64,000 nucleotides of DNA. Source: Evernia prunastri. Its lineage: Eukaryota > Ascomycota > Lecanoromycetes > Lecanorales > Parmeliaceae. The notes beneath the pieces are model-generated. The model had not been told where the DNA came from, did not search any database, and saw only the letters and a list, made by a program, of their open reading frames with translations. The DNA is taken from positions 36,304-100,303 of the forward strand of contig NKYR01000133.1 of the NCBI GenBank assembly GCA_003184365.1, read 5' to 3'. Numbering within the stretch: the stretch's first letter is position 1; every line of letters starts with the position of its first letter. The translations under genes and the position numbers were made by a program. Positions 54,205 to 64,000 of this stretch are shown here, one piece after another.

Positions 54205-55301
54205 GTTGACGGTATTGCTGGGGTTTCATGGAGGAGAGGTGAGAGGTTGGGAGAAGGTGTCGCAAGGTGTTTGAGGAAATTTGTTTGCTGGCGCAGTGGT
54301 GATGTAGGCAGGGTAAAGCTTGTTGTGGTGTTTTGAAATGGGTCAAGAATGCGAGTCAGACGGGTCGCGAGGAGAATGATTGGAGGATTCAACGGCAAGG
54401 GAGGTGTGGACAGGAATGCAGCCTTGCAGGCGTGCAGATGCGAGTTGCAGGGAGGCGAGCGATCACTGGGCTGACCACCTCTTTCTTTCTTTTCCCTTCT
54501 TTTCTTTCTTTGTTCTGACTGGTGAGGAAGAAAAACGAGAAGGCAACAGCCAATGAGAGTTTAGGCGGCGTTTGAAAGGTTGCTACCTAAAAAAGGAATC
54601 AAAATTCAAGGAGCCCCAGGCTTAGAGCGTATTTTTTCACCTTGACAACGAGTTGAAAGAATCCGAGATGTCTGCCTGTAGAGAAGTAGCTGTCAATCGT
54701 GTAGCTGGTCAAGAAGAGATTGTTTGTTGTATGTTAATGATAGTGAGGTAGGCAAACATAAGGAGAGAAAAATAGGAGAGAGAGAGAGAGCACATAATTT
54801 CCAATATCCGTGAAAGTAATTAAATCCAAGTTACTTACCTTACCCACCAAAACTTTGAAGCGCGGACCCGGCAAATGAATGTGGCTTTCTCCAAGGACCA
54901 GCGCGGAATATTGCTGATGCTAGTCCGTGAGAGGTAAAGCTCGATACCGGGGCAAACTCTGCGACGACGCGCTTCAGGGATGCCTAACCGTGTGGGCCAT
55001 GGCGAGAGACTAGGTAGTAAGTGGTAATAATAATTGGTGAATTATTATTACTTTACCTAGGACTTTTTTTTATCTTTTACCTATTAATATTAATATTAAT
55101 TATCATTATTATTTTTGTTGCAGCCGTTTCTCCGTTAGCGCCATGACATGGGGTGTTGTGTCATAATTGCGGTGTGTTTTATAGGTAACTAGGTAGCACA
55201 ACAAATCCTCGTCCAACTTCTTTAAATTATCTCTCCTCCGTACACATACCATGCTTCTTCATTCGATCGCCTCGTACAGCCAACGGTCAAATCTTGATTA
55301 A

Positions 55302-55319
55302 CCCCCCCCCCCCCCCCCC
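55302..55319. repeat. 18-base poly-C run
   Basis: Homopolymer followed by a TCTTCCCCCC patch. It has the same length and strand as the run at 13764-13781. Confidence 0.8.
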
Positions 55320-56154
55320 TCTTCCCCCCTTCTTCTCTAGAGCTTAGCAACGGACGAGGCAAATCCAACCAAAATCCAATCAAAAAAGAAAAAAGAAAAA
55401 AACCACAGAACTCTCGTTCGTCACATCACATCACATCACATCTCACCCATCTCATAGTGCCTATCCCATTCTCAACCACACGCTCACGCGCTCCCCCTTC
55501 TTTCAACCCTGCATCGAAACGATCCCCGCCCACGCTTCTTTGCTGGGCAGCTAAATAAATAGCGGGGCACCACATGCAACCAGAACATTCCCGCCGTCCA
55601 ATCAGCACGAGCCTCTCACCAAGTGGCACCAGATTCAAAGCGGCAAAACCTCTTTTTTTCCTTCTCGAAGCTCCGTGACGAACTGAGCGAGGACCCTGAT
55701 TGACCCGTTGACCCTGATTGCCCAGCTCTAGCCCTCTAGCACTTTCTTAGCTCCGAGGCTAAGAGGCTTAGCAACCTCTCGGCTTCGCCTTTCCGGTAAT
55801 TCGTAAAACGTGGTGTGGGTTTGCGGAGATTTCTCCTTTTTTTGTGCTTTTCTTTCTTTCGCGGCTCTGCTGAGTAGGTAGTCTGCGTATTCCGTAGTGC
55901 TCACGCTTTTTCAGAACTTGAATATACGATCATCTATCGGCGGGGCACGGAAATGTCTCCTACCGTTGGTTGCTACCTCACCAGATTCAGAGGGGAAGGT
56001 AGATAATCCTACATAGATATCTTCAGTAGGATATCCATCGAGAGCCTATACAAACTGAGGAATGGACCGACTGAATTACTGCTCATCGAATTTCGCTCCT
56101 GGCGGTCAAACGGAGCCAAAACAATCGCATCCCTCTAGGAATGCACTTTTCCCC

Positions 56155-56449
56155 ATGGCATCATCTCACCCTTCGACATCTAATTCAGTGCAAAGCTTAC
56201 TCACTCACTCACTCACTCACTCACTCACTCACTCACTCACTCACTCACTCACTCACTACCCCTCACTCACTGACATTCTTCCAAAAACGAGACTCTCGAG
56301 AGANATGGCATCATCTCACCCTTCGACATCTAATTCAGTGCAAAGCTTACTCACTCACTCACTCACTCACTCACTCACTCACTCACTCACTCACTCACTC
56401 ACTACCCCTCACTCACTGACATTCTTCCAAAAACGAGACTCTCGAGAGA
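56155..56449. repeat. Duplicated (TCAC)n block around a single N (probable assembly artefact)
   Basis: 56155-56303 and 56305-56449 are the same 145-149 bp sequence, differing by one TCAC unit and joined by one N. Each contains a TCAC array of about 14-15 units. Probably unmerged contig overlap. Confidence 0.85.
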
Positions 56450-56895
56450 AACCAGAGTAGGTAAAGCAATAGCCATCCACTCAACGCTCAAGTAAGAGCA
56501 ACAAATAACCACAACGAACATCCCTCCACCCACCATGAGTACCCTTGGCGGGTCGTGCACGCCATCCAGCTCCGCTCAGCTCAGCTCAGCTCGTCAACCC
56601 GTTGTAAGATCTAGCTCGGATCTGTGGAGCTTTACATCCGTTGTTGTTCTTCTTCTTCTTCTCCTCCTTCTTTTTCGAAAAGCTGCTCGATCACTGTAGC
56701 AGTAGGTAGTAGAAGTATCAGACATGACAGTACGGTAGATACGAGTAGAAGCCACCCCACCCTAGATAGATAGATAGGTACATACTAGCTCCCCCTAGGT
56801 GTATACATCGAGAATGATAAGATAGCATTTACCTCGCTAATCGTTGTTCCTATATCTCATGTGTGTGGTCTCGCCCGATGCAAAGAAAGCCACTG

Positions 56896-59800
56896 CTAGT
56901 CTTGATAATCATTCGCGTCATATCCATCCTGTGCCGGCAACAGACTTGCACCTCCTATCGCAGTTTTCTGCCCGCAAAATCTTCCCATCAATGCCTTGGG
57001 AGATGTGGTGATATTAGAACCCAAAACCCCCCTCCATGTCATAATCCTCCCCTTGCCCCCCCCCATCGCCTCGTTCTCACTCGTCGTTGGGAACAGACTC
57101 CCCATTCCTCCCTCCGCTCTCAAAAACCCAAACTGGTCCAACTCATTCCACGCGGTCATATCCCCGTAGTACGGGAGCTGCTCGTGAACGGGCGGCCCAC
57201 CATAGTCCCCATAAAGCCGAAAAGCGTTTTGGTTGGTGTTGTCATAATTGACCAACGGCGGCTGCTCATACTTGGCCGCTGCGTCCTCTTCAGAAGACGA
57301 CGCCATATCCGACGTGTCTTCGCCAACCTTCTGCGCGGCGAGACGTAGCAGCTGACGCATATGAGAACAGGTGCGACGCGCGTCGGTATTGGATTGGCCA
57401 ATTTGATGCAGCCAGTTGATGGCGGCTTTGGCTTCGGCGACCATCACGCCCGCATCGGATGGCATGTGTTCCGCGCGAAAGGCGAGTTCAAGGAGGAGGA
57501 TGGTAAGGGCGCGTTTGAGGTGGTGTAGCAGCGTCCACCACATTGTGCCTTCGTGGAGAATCGTGCATTCAGGTTTGTGAAGGATAAGGCTGAGAGTGGC
57601 GCGAGCGGACTCGACGCACTTGCTCGCTGAATCGACATCGGTCCTTTTGGAGGTGCTCGATTGATTCTGGATACGTTCTCCAATTCTGCATAGGCATGGC
57701 CGGTTGATGATTGTGCGTGTGCTGTGGAAGAGGATGCGAAGAGCCACTCGGCAAGACTCCGTTTCTGGGTCTAGGGATGGGGTGGCGACATCGAAAGGCG
57801 GGTTGACGCCGTCTTTCCACTCGAAAGCTTTTCTGTCAAATCTCTCTATTTTGCTTTGTATGTCTGACCATCGCTTTTTTCGGATACCGGGTTGGTATAG
57901 CTCGCCCACGGCTTCCTTGACCAGCATACAAAGCTCCGCATAATGCACGAAATAGATCGCCGCGGTCTGCGTGGCATCGTATTTCATATTTGCATTCAAA
58001 AATATTCCATCTCTGGAACCAGACATGCTCGAACTTGAAGTACGGTGTTTTCTATCAGTTGTTGATCTCTGATAGGGCGATCGAGAATGCGAGCTTGTTG
58101 TACTCCTTGATTTTCCTTCGGCGAGAGTGTTTGGTATGTTGACACTGCAATCTCGAGGATTGATCATGGTCGGTCGGCCAGTCATGAGTGTGAGCATGGT
58201 CTCTAATGTTGACAAAGCGAACCAGCTGTAAGCGTGAAGCTCCTTCGTCTCGGCCGTGATTGAGCCCGAAACATCCTTCAAGTGCAGACCCAACGCTTGT
58301 GCGGACCTTACCGCTAGACCAGAAAGATTCCAAGCACTTAATTATATTAGCATGACTTGCTACATGGGAAGACATTGATTTACCGGTTGAGTTGGTTGGT
58401 TACTAACAGATACATTCCGCCCAAGCCAAACACCTGGACCTGGCCAAGGTAGCACTCATCATTTAACATGCCGGTATCGACTGCTAGGACGCGCGCTTGC
58501 GAGAAGTACAACATGTGGTCTCTTGCGTCTCCAGCCCAATCAGCTTGGATGAGATGCGCATGAACGGCCGCAATGGCAAACACAAGCTGAAGCATAGCAA
58601 TAAATGAACGACGCTCGAAGCCTTCAGGATCCATGGTAGTGTATAGCTGATCATACTGTTCCATGAAGTCCATCTTGTCGAGGATGGGAAATGACAGATG
58701 GATCGTCGAGAAGTATGCGGTCACGAGAGCGTCGGCTGTGGACTTGACGGGTAGCGAAAAAGGGTCTATTTGATGTCCGACGATAGCCGGCTCCATATCC
58801 TCTGCGTATCGTTGGGATTTCTCGCTTCCAAATCCTTGGCTGGGGGTTTGAGTGAAGCCCTGATTTCTGCCTTGAGGTTTGGACGGTTTACCTTCTTGCC
58901 TTGTCTGCAGTTCTCTGTCCAATTTCTCAGTCCACTTAGTCTCCGACGACTGTCCTAGAAAAGCTGGACGATCATGCGCAGAACGTTGTTGCATGTGGTC
59001 GCCTAGATTGACATGGTCCGTAGAACCCATCGAACCGACGCCAGATGCATCGGATTCACCTCCACCAGCGTGACTGCCGCTGTAATTTTCATTCTTGATC
59101 ATCTCTTCGTAGACGCTTTTGACGTCGTCTTCTTGGGGTGGCTAGGAAGAATGAGTTATTTAGGTCCTATAGTAGGACTGTTGATTTAATACCATGTGTA
59201 TGGCATCTTGTATCGCCTGTTGATCATCATCATCTACCTGAGGCACAAACTTGAGGAGTAAATTTTCGTACGCCTTGAGTTTCTGCCAAAGACGGTCATC
59301 CTGTCTGAAGAACACAGGAGGTCAGCCCAGTCACGATGTCCATCAAGCGTCGATGAAAAAGAGGCTTCCAAGAGCCAAGCTGGTGTAGAGAAGCAGGATT
59401 TGAGCAGGAAAAAAGGGCGCATTGGTTGGCCTAGCCGTTTTCAACAAGGGTGGGAAGCAGCATGGGAGCATGGAGCATGGGAGCACGGGAGCGCGGTGAT
59501 TCGTACCTTCTCCTCTGGTCACGCTTTCCAGTCGCATAGTAACAATGTACCCCCAACTCCCTGCAGTGCCGACATGTCGGCTGCTCTCCATAACATTTGA
59601 TCTTCCTACTTCTACACGACTCACAAGCCTGTCTGATCCGTGGTGGACGTGTGCCTGTGCCCGGGCGCTGATCCCAGGCTTCTTCATCTTTTCTGAGCCG
59701 GTCAGTCGCAACCTTTGAGTGTTTTCGCTCAGAACCTGGCTGCCCGGTGGGGCCGACCGGACTCTGTCGATGCTTTGATGGAAAGCTGGCCGTTCTGCGT

Positions 59801-60509
59801 CCAGACGACACCGGGCTTTGTGTAGTAATGCTTGCTTTCCTTTGCGGGTTCTTGGCAGCTTGAGTGGCCTTGAATTCGGCAAGATAGCGTTGATACTCCT
59901 GATAATCGTTGGTCTTTTGGTACTCGGCCATCTCCGCTTTGTATCTCTCCCATGGTATATTGCCCTCTGCCTTCCATTCTTCTTTTTCATCTCGTGTGAG
60001 TTGTTGCCATTTCTCCCCAACTATTTTGGATAGTTCAGTGAAAGACAAATTTTTCTCTTTCAACTGCTCGCGTGTGTGGTTGGAAAATAGCACGTATGCG
60101 GAGTATGGCCGTTCGGGGGCTTTTGGATCGGGCTTGGGATGATGTCTGTAGCTCCGTTTCGTGGGTGCGACGTCTTGCTGAACGTTGGTGGTGCTTGATA
60201 AGATTCCTCTCGGAGTGATGGGTGGAAGAGGATCAATGCCGTAGAGGGGAGTGACGAACGCTGGGTCCCGAGCAAGTCGTTTGGTATTTGCAACCTCCCT
60301 TTGGAGTTTTCTCCGATGGCCCAAGTCCACATTGAGGATCTGAGATTGATCAGTGGAGACCCGTGCGGGAGTAGATGTATTGTACTGACGTCCAGATCGT
60401 TCTCTGTGATCTCAAGGACTGTCTCCCATGAGTCAAATCCTGCCTCAATGAAGCGTTCGAGGTAGCGATCCATACCGAGCCATGTCAGGGTAAGCTCAAG
60501 GTCCGCCAT
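56896..60509 (-). CDS. SAM + HMG-box + Zn2Cys6 + fungal transcription-factor domain regulator
   Basis: Five exons (60509-60390, 60339-59507, 59304-59193, 59141-58384, 58336-56896) give 1087 aa. Residues 1-60 look like a SAM domain (LTLTWLGMDRYLERFIEAGFDSWETVLEITENDLD, then LGHRRKLQREV). An HMG-box spans about 111-181 (KAPERPYSAYVLFSNHTREQ, FTELSKIVGEKWQQLTRDEK). A canonical Zn2Cys6 cluster has Cys279, 282, 289, 296, 299 and 306 (CX2CX6CX6CX2CX6C) with a basic tail. The fungal-specific regulatory domain follows (AYFSTIHLSFPILDKMDF, AWNLSGLAVRSAQALGLHLK, SWFALSTLETMLTLMTGRP). The combination implies two DNA-binding modules plus a protein-interaction module in one nuclear factor. The start was chosen at the ATG that begins the SAM helix. 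Confidence 0.9.
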
Positions 60510-61559
60510 GGCCAACGACTTGTCTCAGCTTGGCTAGGTGAAGGAGTAGGAGGATTGGATTGACACCACGGACTAATTGTTCGCCAGGATCAAATCATTT
60601 GAGAGCTTTTGCTGGAAGTAGTCAGCTTTGCCTGGCGGCTTTAGCGCCAGTGTCCATTCCAGCTTCTTGGGCTAGAGCAGAAGTAGATGGGCGGGCCAGA
60701 GGATGCAAGGGCTACTTACTTGTGTTGTGGTAGAGTTGGGGATTGAAGGATTGAATGGGAGGGACGGAGTGGAAAGGATGTAACATGAGTATGATGCGAG
60801 TCGAAGCAGACGACGCAGTGTAGACGACGGGTGGCAAGGTCGGTCGGTCGGTAGATAGGTAGATAGGTAGGTATGTAAGCTACCGCGGAAACATATGTAT
60901 GTAACCTAGGCCATTGGCAGATTATTGGCAGATGGAGTAGCCGTGAAAAAGGCAGCGAGCGATAATGCAGCGACAGGCCAGCAGTTTATGAGGCCACTCT
61001 CTCCAAGGTATCAGTATTTTATCTTACAGTACTTAATGGATTTCCATAGATCCAGTTGTATTTTGATTCATGTCTCATGGAATTTTATCTTCTTTTTTCC
61101 TATTTTTTCTTCTTCTTTTTTTTTTCTTTTCTTCTTCTTCCTCTTCCCACTTGTTCGAAATTGTAAAGTAGTAGGATCTGACGGATAGGTTGATAAGGTA
61201 GAGTTTGGTAAGGTTGGGCACGGGGGAGATGGGGAGATTTGGGAATTCCCATGTCCGTACTCTGTATCCGTAAAGCATAAAGTAAATGCATGCCATTTGC
61301 CCAAAAAGAAAAAAATCAAAGCAAAAGCTTGTCATGCGCAGTCACAAAGCGGAAGCTGTCTCCGGTCCAATCACCATCATTCATCGGACATGCCTCCGGT
61401 ATCCGAAGATGACCCATCATCTAACCTACTCCGTAACCACCCTTGCCTCAGTCCTCAGCCGTGTCTATCTCCAACCCTCCCTTAGTTGGCAGGCGCAGCC
61501 TGGAAGTCTCTAGCAGCTGCTTAGTAATAGCTTAGCGAGGGGTATATCCTCCTGCAGAA
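60510..61559. other. Intergenic, promoter side of the SAM-HMG-Zn2Cys6 gene, with T-rich tract
   Basis: About 1 kb. It holds GGTCGGTCGGTAGATAGGTAGATAGG words near 60840-60872 and a long CTT/T-rich tract at 61088-61145. No gene is recognised. Confidence 0.45.
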
Positions 61560-63904
61560 GGATTCCTCCATCCTAGATAATCAATTCTTCTATCTTAGAC
61601 CAATTCATCCATATCTTTCTTCTGGTAAATGTGCACGGGACTCTTCTAGGCCCTGAAGTTGTTCAATTATCTTCTTAGTAAGTGTTTTTATACTTTCTTG
61701 ATATCAGTTCTTTATTTGACTCGATTCTCAGTCAGTTCTATTATTTCAATGTCTTTTCTGTACGCTTGAGATTTCTCGAAAAAATCTTCAACAAAATATC
61801 ACTCTACTTCTAAAGCTTTCGATATTATTCTATACTTTCAACTTCTTTTTAAGATTATCAGTGCTTTTTAAAAATCCGAGTGCTTCTGAAAATCAATCTT
61901 CTAACGTTATTTAATCTTTCGTTTTTTTATTTACTTATTTATTTAATTTCTTATCAAAATCATTAATTTGATTTAAGAATATTAACGCTTATCGAAGACA
62001 CTCGCTTTCTTCGAGTATCTAATTATAATTATTATAATTCCTTAACTTCTTCATCGAGAATTTTCATGTCTACTATCTCGCCGTTATTAGTTCGTTATTA
62101 AGCTTTATTTATTAAAGTCTTCGACAGAGAGTAAGCATTATCAGACATTATCAAGCACTTTCGTGCTTTCTCTATCTATTTATTTAAATTTATTTTAACA
62201 GATAGAAGTCTCTTTGAGAAGCTTGTCTATTATTATCAACTTGACGTTCTCGATCTTATTTAAATTATTTTTAGTCAATCAGTTATTGAAGTCTCTTGCA
62301 GTTCGGACGATGAAGATATTATTTTATATCAGTCTGAGTTATTTCTTGCTATAAAATCTATTTCAGCAATTATCGAATCTATCTCAATAACGATGATATT
62401 TATCTCTCGTTCTATCTTCGTCATATGCGATATCTTCTCGAAAACTGTCGAAGTCTCAATAGCGAAATGACTTAGAAAGTACGAGTATAATATAAAGAAT
62501 TATCAAGATGTCGATGATCTTATTCTTGCTGACAAATACTTGAAATATCTTGATATGCTATTAATCGATAAAGTCTCTGAATGATTCGAAAGTGATGTTA
62601 ATGTTATACGTCTGCTTGTCGAGACAGATATTAGTTTTATTCAGTATACTATCAATCAGTTCAAGACTCGCTTCTGCGAAAAGTTTTCTAGTAAAGTCAT
62701 CGAAACTTCACTCGTGTTCTTCGATTTTAAACTTCTCAAGTTACGTCAGAAATTCGATGAATTTTTAACGATATATTATAAGAGAGTCTTCAATCTTATG
62801 CAAAGAATAGATATAAAGAATAGATTATTCTTAGTCTCTGCTATCGTTGATCTCAGCACTCTTAAATTAGTTATATTAATCATTATTCTAAGAGCTTTCG
62901 TTCGAGATATTTTCGATTATGAAGTTCGTAAGAAAGTAACTCGAGGATTGATTTAAGTAGATTGATCTTTTCAAGAAATTTATAATCTAATAGAAGAAGC
63001 TCGAAGAATTAATCTGAAAATTTGAAAGCTTTAGAATAAGGAGGCAAAGACTAAAGAACTTGAGTTTCTTCGATCTCCGATATCAAAAAACTTATCTAGA
63101 CATTAGATCGCTTCTATTCTCATATTCTATTATACTAAAAAAGCTTCTTCGCAAGAAGCTTTTAAATCTCACTAATTTTATCATATGAATTTATCTCAGC
63201 AAGTCTTAGAAGTCTCTGCTTATAATGATACTTCGTCGAAGTCTTCTGTAGAATTTCAGTACTATTCGCAGCTTCAGTAGCAGCAAGATCGTCGTTTATA
63301 TCAGTTTAAAGTCTCTGCTTTTTATTTAGCTCGTAACTCGAATAAAAAAGACTTTGATAGAGACGATTTAAGCACGAAATCTCGTTTTCGAAATTAATTT
63401 ATTCCTCGAGACATATCTGACCGAACTTCTTCAAAGAATTTCTATATAAATAATACTATCTTTTAAACTTATAAGAAGAACGAATAACTATATATCAAAT
63501 GCGATATTTTTGATTATGAATTCTCTGCTTGCTTATCGCCTCCGTTATTAATGTAAAAACAATTATATCTGAGAATAATTGTTTTTGACGAGAATCTTCA
63601 GACGAACTTTGTCTCGATTGGATTTGATGAATATAATGAAGCTAGTCGATCGTATAAAATAACTCTCTTGTTAAAGTCTTCTTTAGACTTCTTAGTTTTC
63701 TCTGCTACGACAAGTCTCGATCTTTTTATATTTATAAGTTCGATAGATTCTTACATTTCTTCTCGCGTCAACTTAGTATAGTTCGAAGTAATCGATCTGA
63801 CTTAGTTTTATTCCGCTGATATTAATGTTTTTTAAGCTTATTTCGATGCTTTTCTTAATGAAGAATCTATTTCAAATAAGAGAGCTTAGATAGAAGATGC
63901 TTTC
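61560..63904 (+). mobile_element. RIP-degraded retrotransposon relic with gag-like frame
   Basis: 2.3 kb of AT-rich sequence in which CpA/TpG are scarce but CpG persists, the direction expected from CpA-to-TpA RIP. One frame on the + strand (about 62468-63400) stays readable through scattered stops: SE*FESDVNVIRLLVETDISF, KFDEFLTIYYKRVFNLMQR, SAIVDLSTLKLVILIIILRAF and SFQEIYNLIEEARRINLK. This matches the layout of a retrotransposon Gag (the QYxxxFxxLxQ type core, ahead of a zinc knuckle). Several stops sit where Trp, Gln or Arg would be expected (for example TGA for Trp in SEWFES), as RIP produces. I see no intact pol, LTR pair or integrase within the window. Confidence 0.75.
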
Positions 63905-64000
63905 TGTCAGAACCGGTACAGATATGAGATCAATGTAGGTGTATTGAATAAGACAACTAGCTAAGGAGCGAATATCTACATGACATGAGGCTGATATGTA
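63905..64000. mobile_element. Possible start of an inserted LTR-like element
   Basis: At 63905 the sequence switches from AT-rich RIP relic to balanced composition beginning tgtcagaaccgg, the kind of TG start seen in fungal LTRs. Only 96 bp remain before the window ends, so the nature of this insert is open. Confidence 0.35.

Larger units (their letters stand above)
54205..56895. other. Long intergenic region with microsatellites, AT patches and an N gap
   Basis: 2.7 kb. It holds a GA run near 54775-54791, an AT-rich palindromic-looking patch (about 55018-55130), an 18-base C-run (55302-55319), (TCAC)n arrays on both sides of a single N (56304), and TAGATAGA words near 56765. No gene is recognised. 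Confidence 0.5.

Noticed and set aside
56062..56460. Plus-strand frame rich in Leu-Thr-His-Ser repeats
   Set aside because: It is a translation of a TCAC microsatellite through an N and a false duplication.

Overview
The window is a nuclear stretch of a filamentous ascomycete (Pezizomycotina). The evidence is protein-coding genes with many short GT-AG introns (mostly 47-120 nt), HET-domain and NACHT-ankyrin genes, a SAT4/Pth11-type membrane protein, a Zn2Cys6 regulator, and a terminal AT-rich block with the stop-codon pattern left by repeat-induced point mutation (RIP). I cannot fix the class. Two runs of N (49680-49692 and 56304) are scaffold gaps. I saw no tRNA, rRNA or CRISPR array. All exon models come from reading splice signals and checking frame arithmetic by eye.

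Region 1 (1-13.3 kb) is a conserved housekeeping block: an NFX1/FAP1-type RING/zinc-finger protein running off the left edge (-), a BEM46-like hydrolase (-), proteasome subunit beta-1 (+), an F-box-like protein (-), a Pho80-type cyclin (+), eIF3b (-) and a DEK-C/SWIB chromatin protein (+). The hydrolase/proteasome and eIF3b/SWIB pairs are divergent and share upstream regions.

Region 2 (13.3-42.7 kb) looks accessory and gene-poor. It holds a HET-domain protein, a 7-TM SAT4-type protein, a 48-aa secreted peptide, a calpain-like protease, a minisatellite field, a second HET-like gene with an apparent frameshift, a multi-pass membrane protein, a small Arg/Gly/Pro-rich protein with a Cys-cluster tail, an acyltransferase fragment, an N-terminally truncated S41 peptidase, and a NACHT-ZZ-ankyrin gene. 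The NACHT gene has an in-frame TAG followed by 217 further codons of ankyrin-type sequence. HET and NACHT families are known in fungal non-self recognition and regulated cell death, so an incompatibility/immunity role for this stretch is a reasonable inference.

Region 3 (42.7-60.5 kb) is conserved again: AIM21-like actin regulator (+), ETF-ubiquinone oxidoreductase (+), an SR-type splicing factor with a 6-nt micro-exon (-), a GDS1-like winged-helix protein (-), and a SAM + HMG-box + Zn2Cys6 + fungal transcription-factor fusion (-). Simple-sequence repeats crowd 48.4-50 kb and 54.5-56.5 kb.

Region 4 (61.5-64 kb) is AT-rich and holds a RIP-degraded retrotransposon with a recognisable gag-like frame. 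Base composition changes abruptly near 63905.
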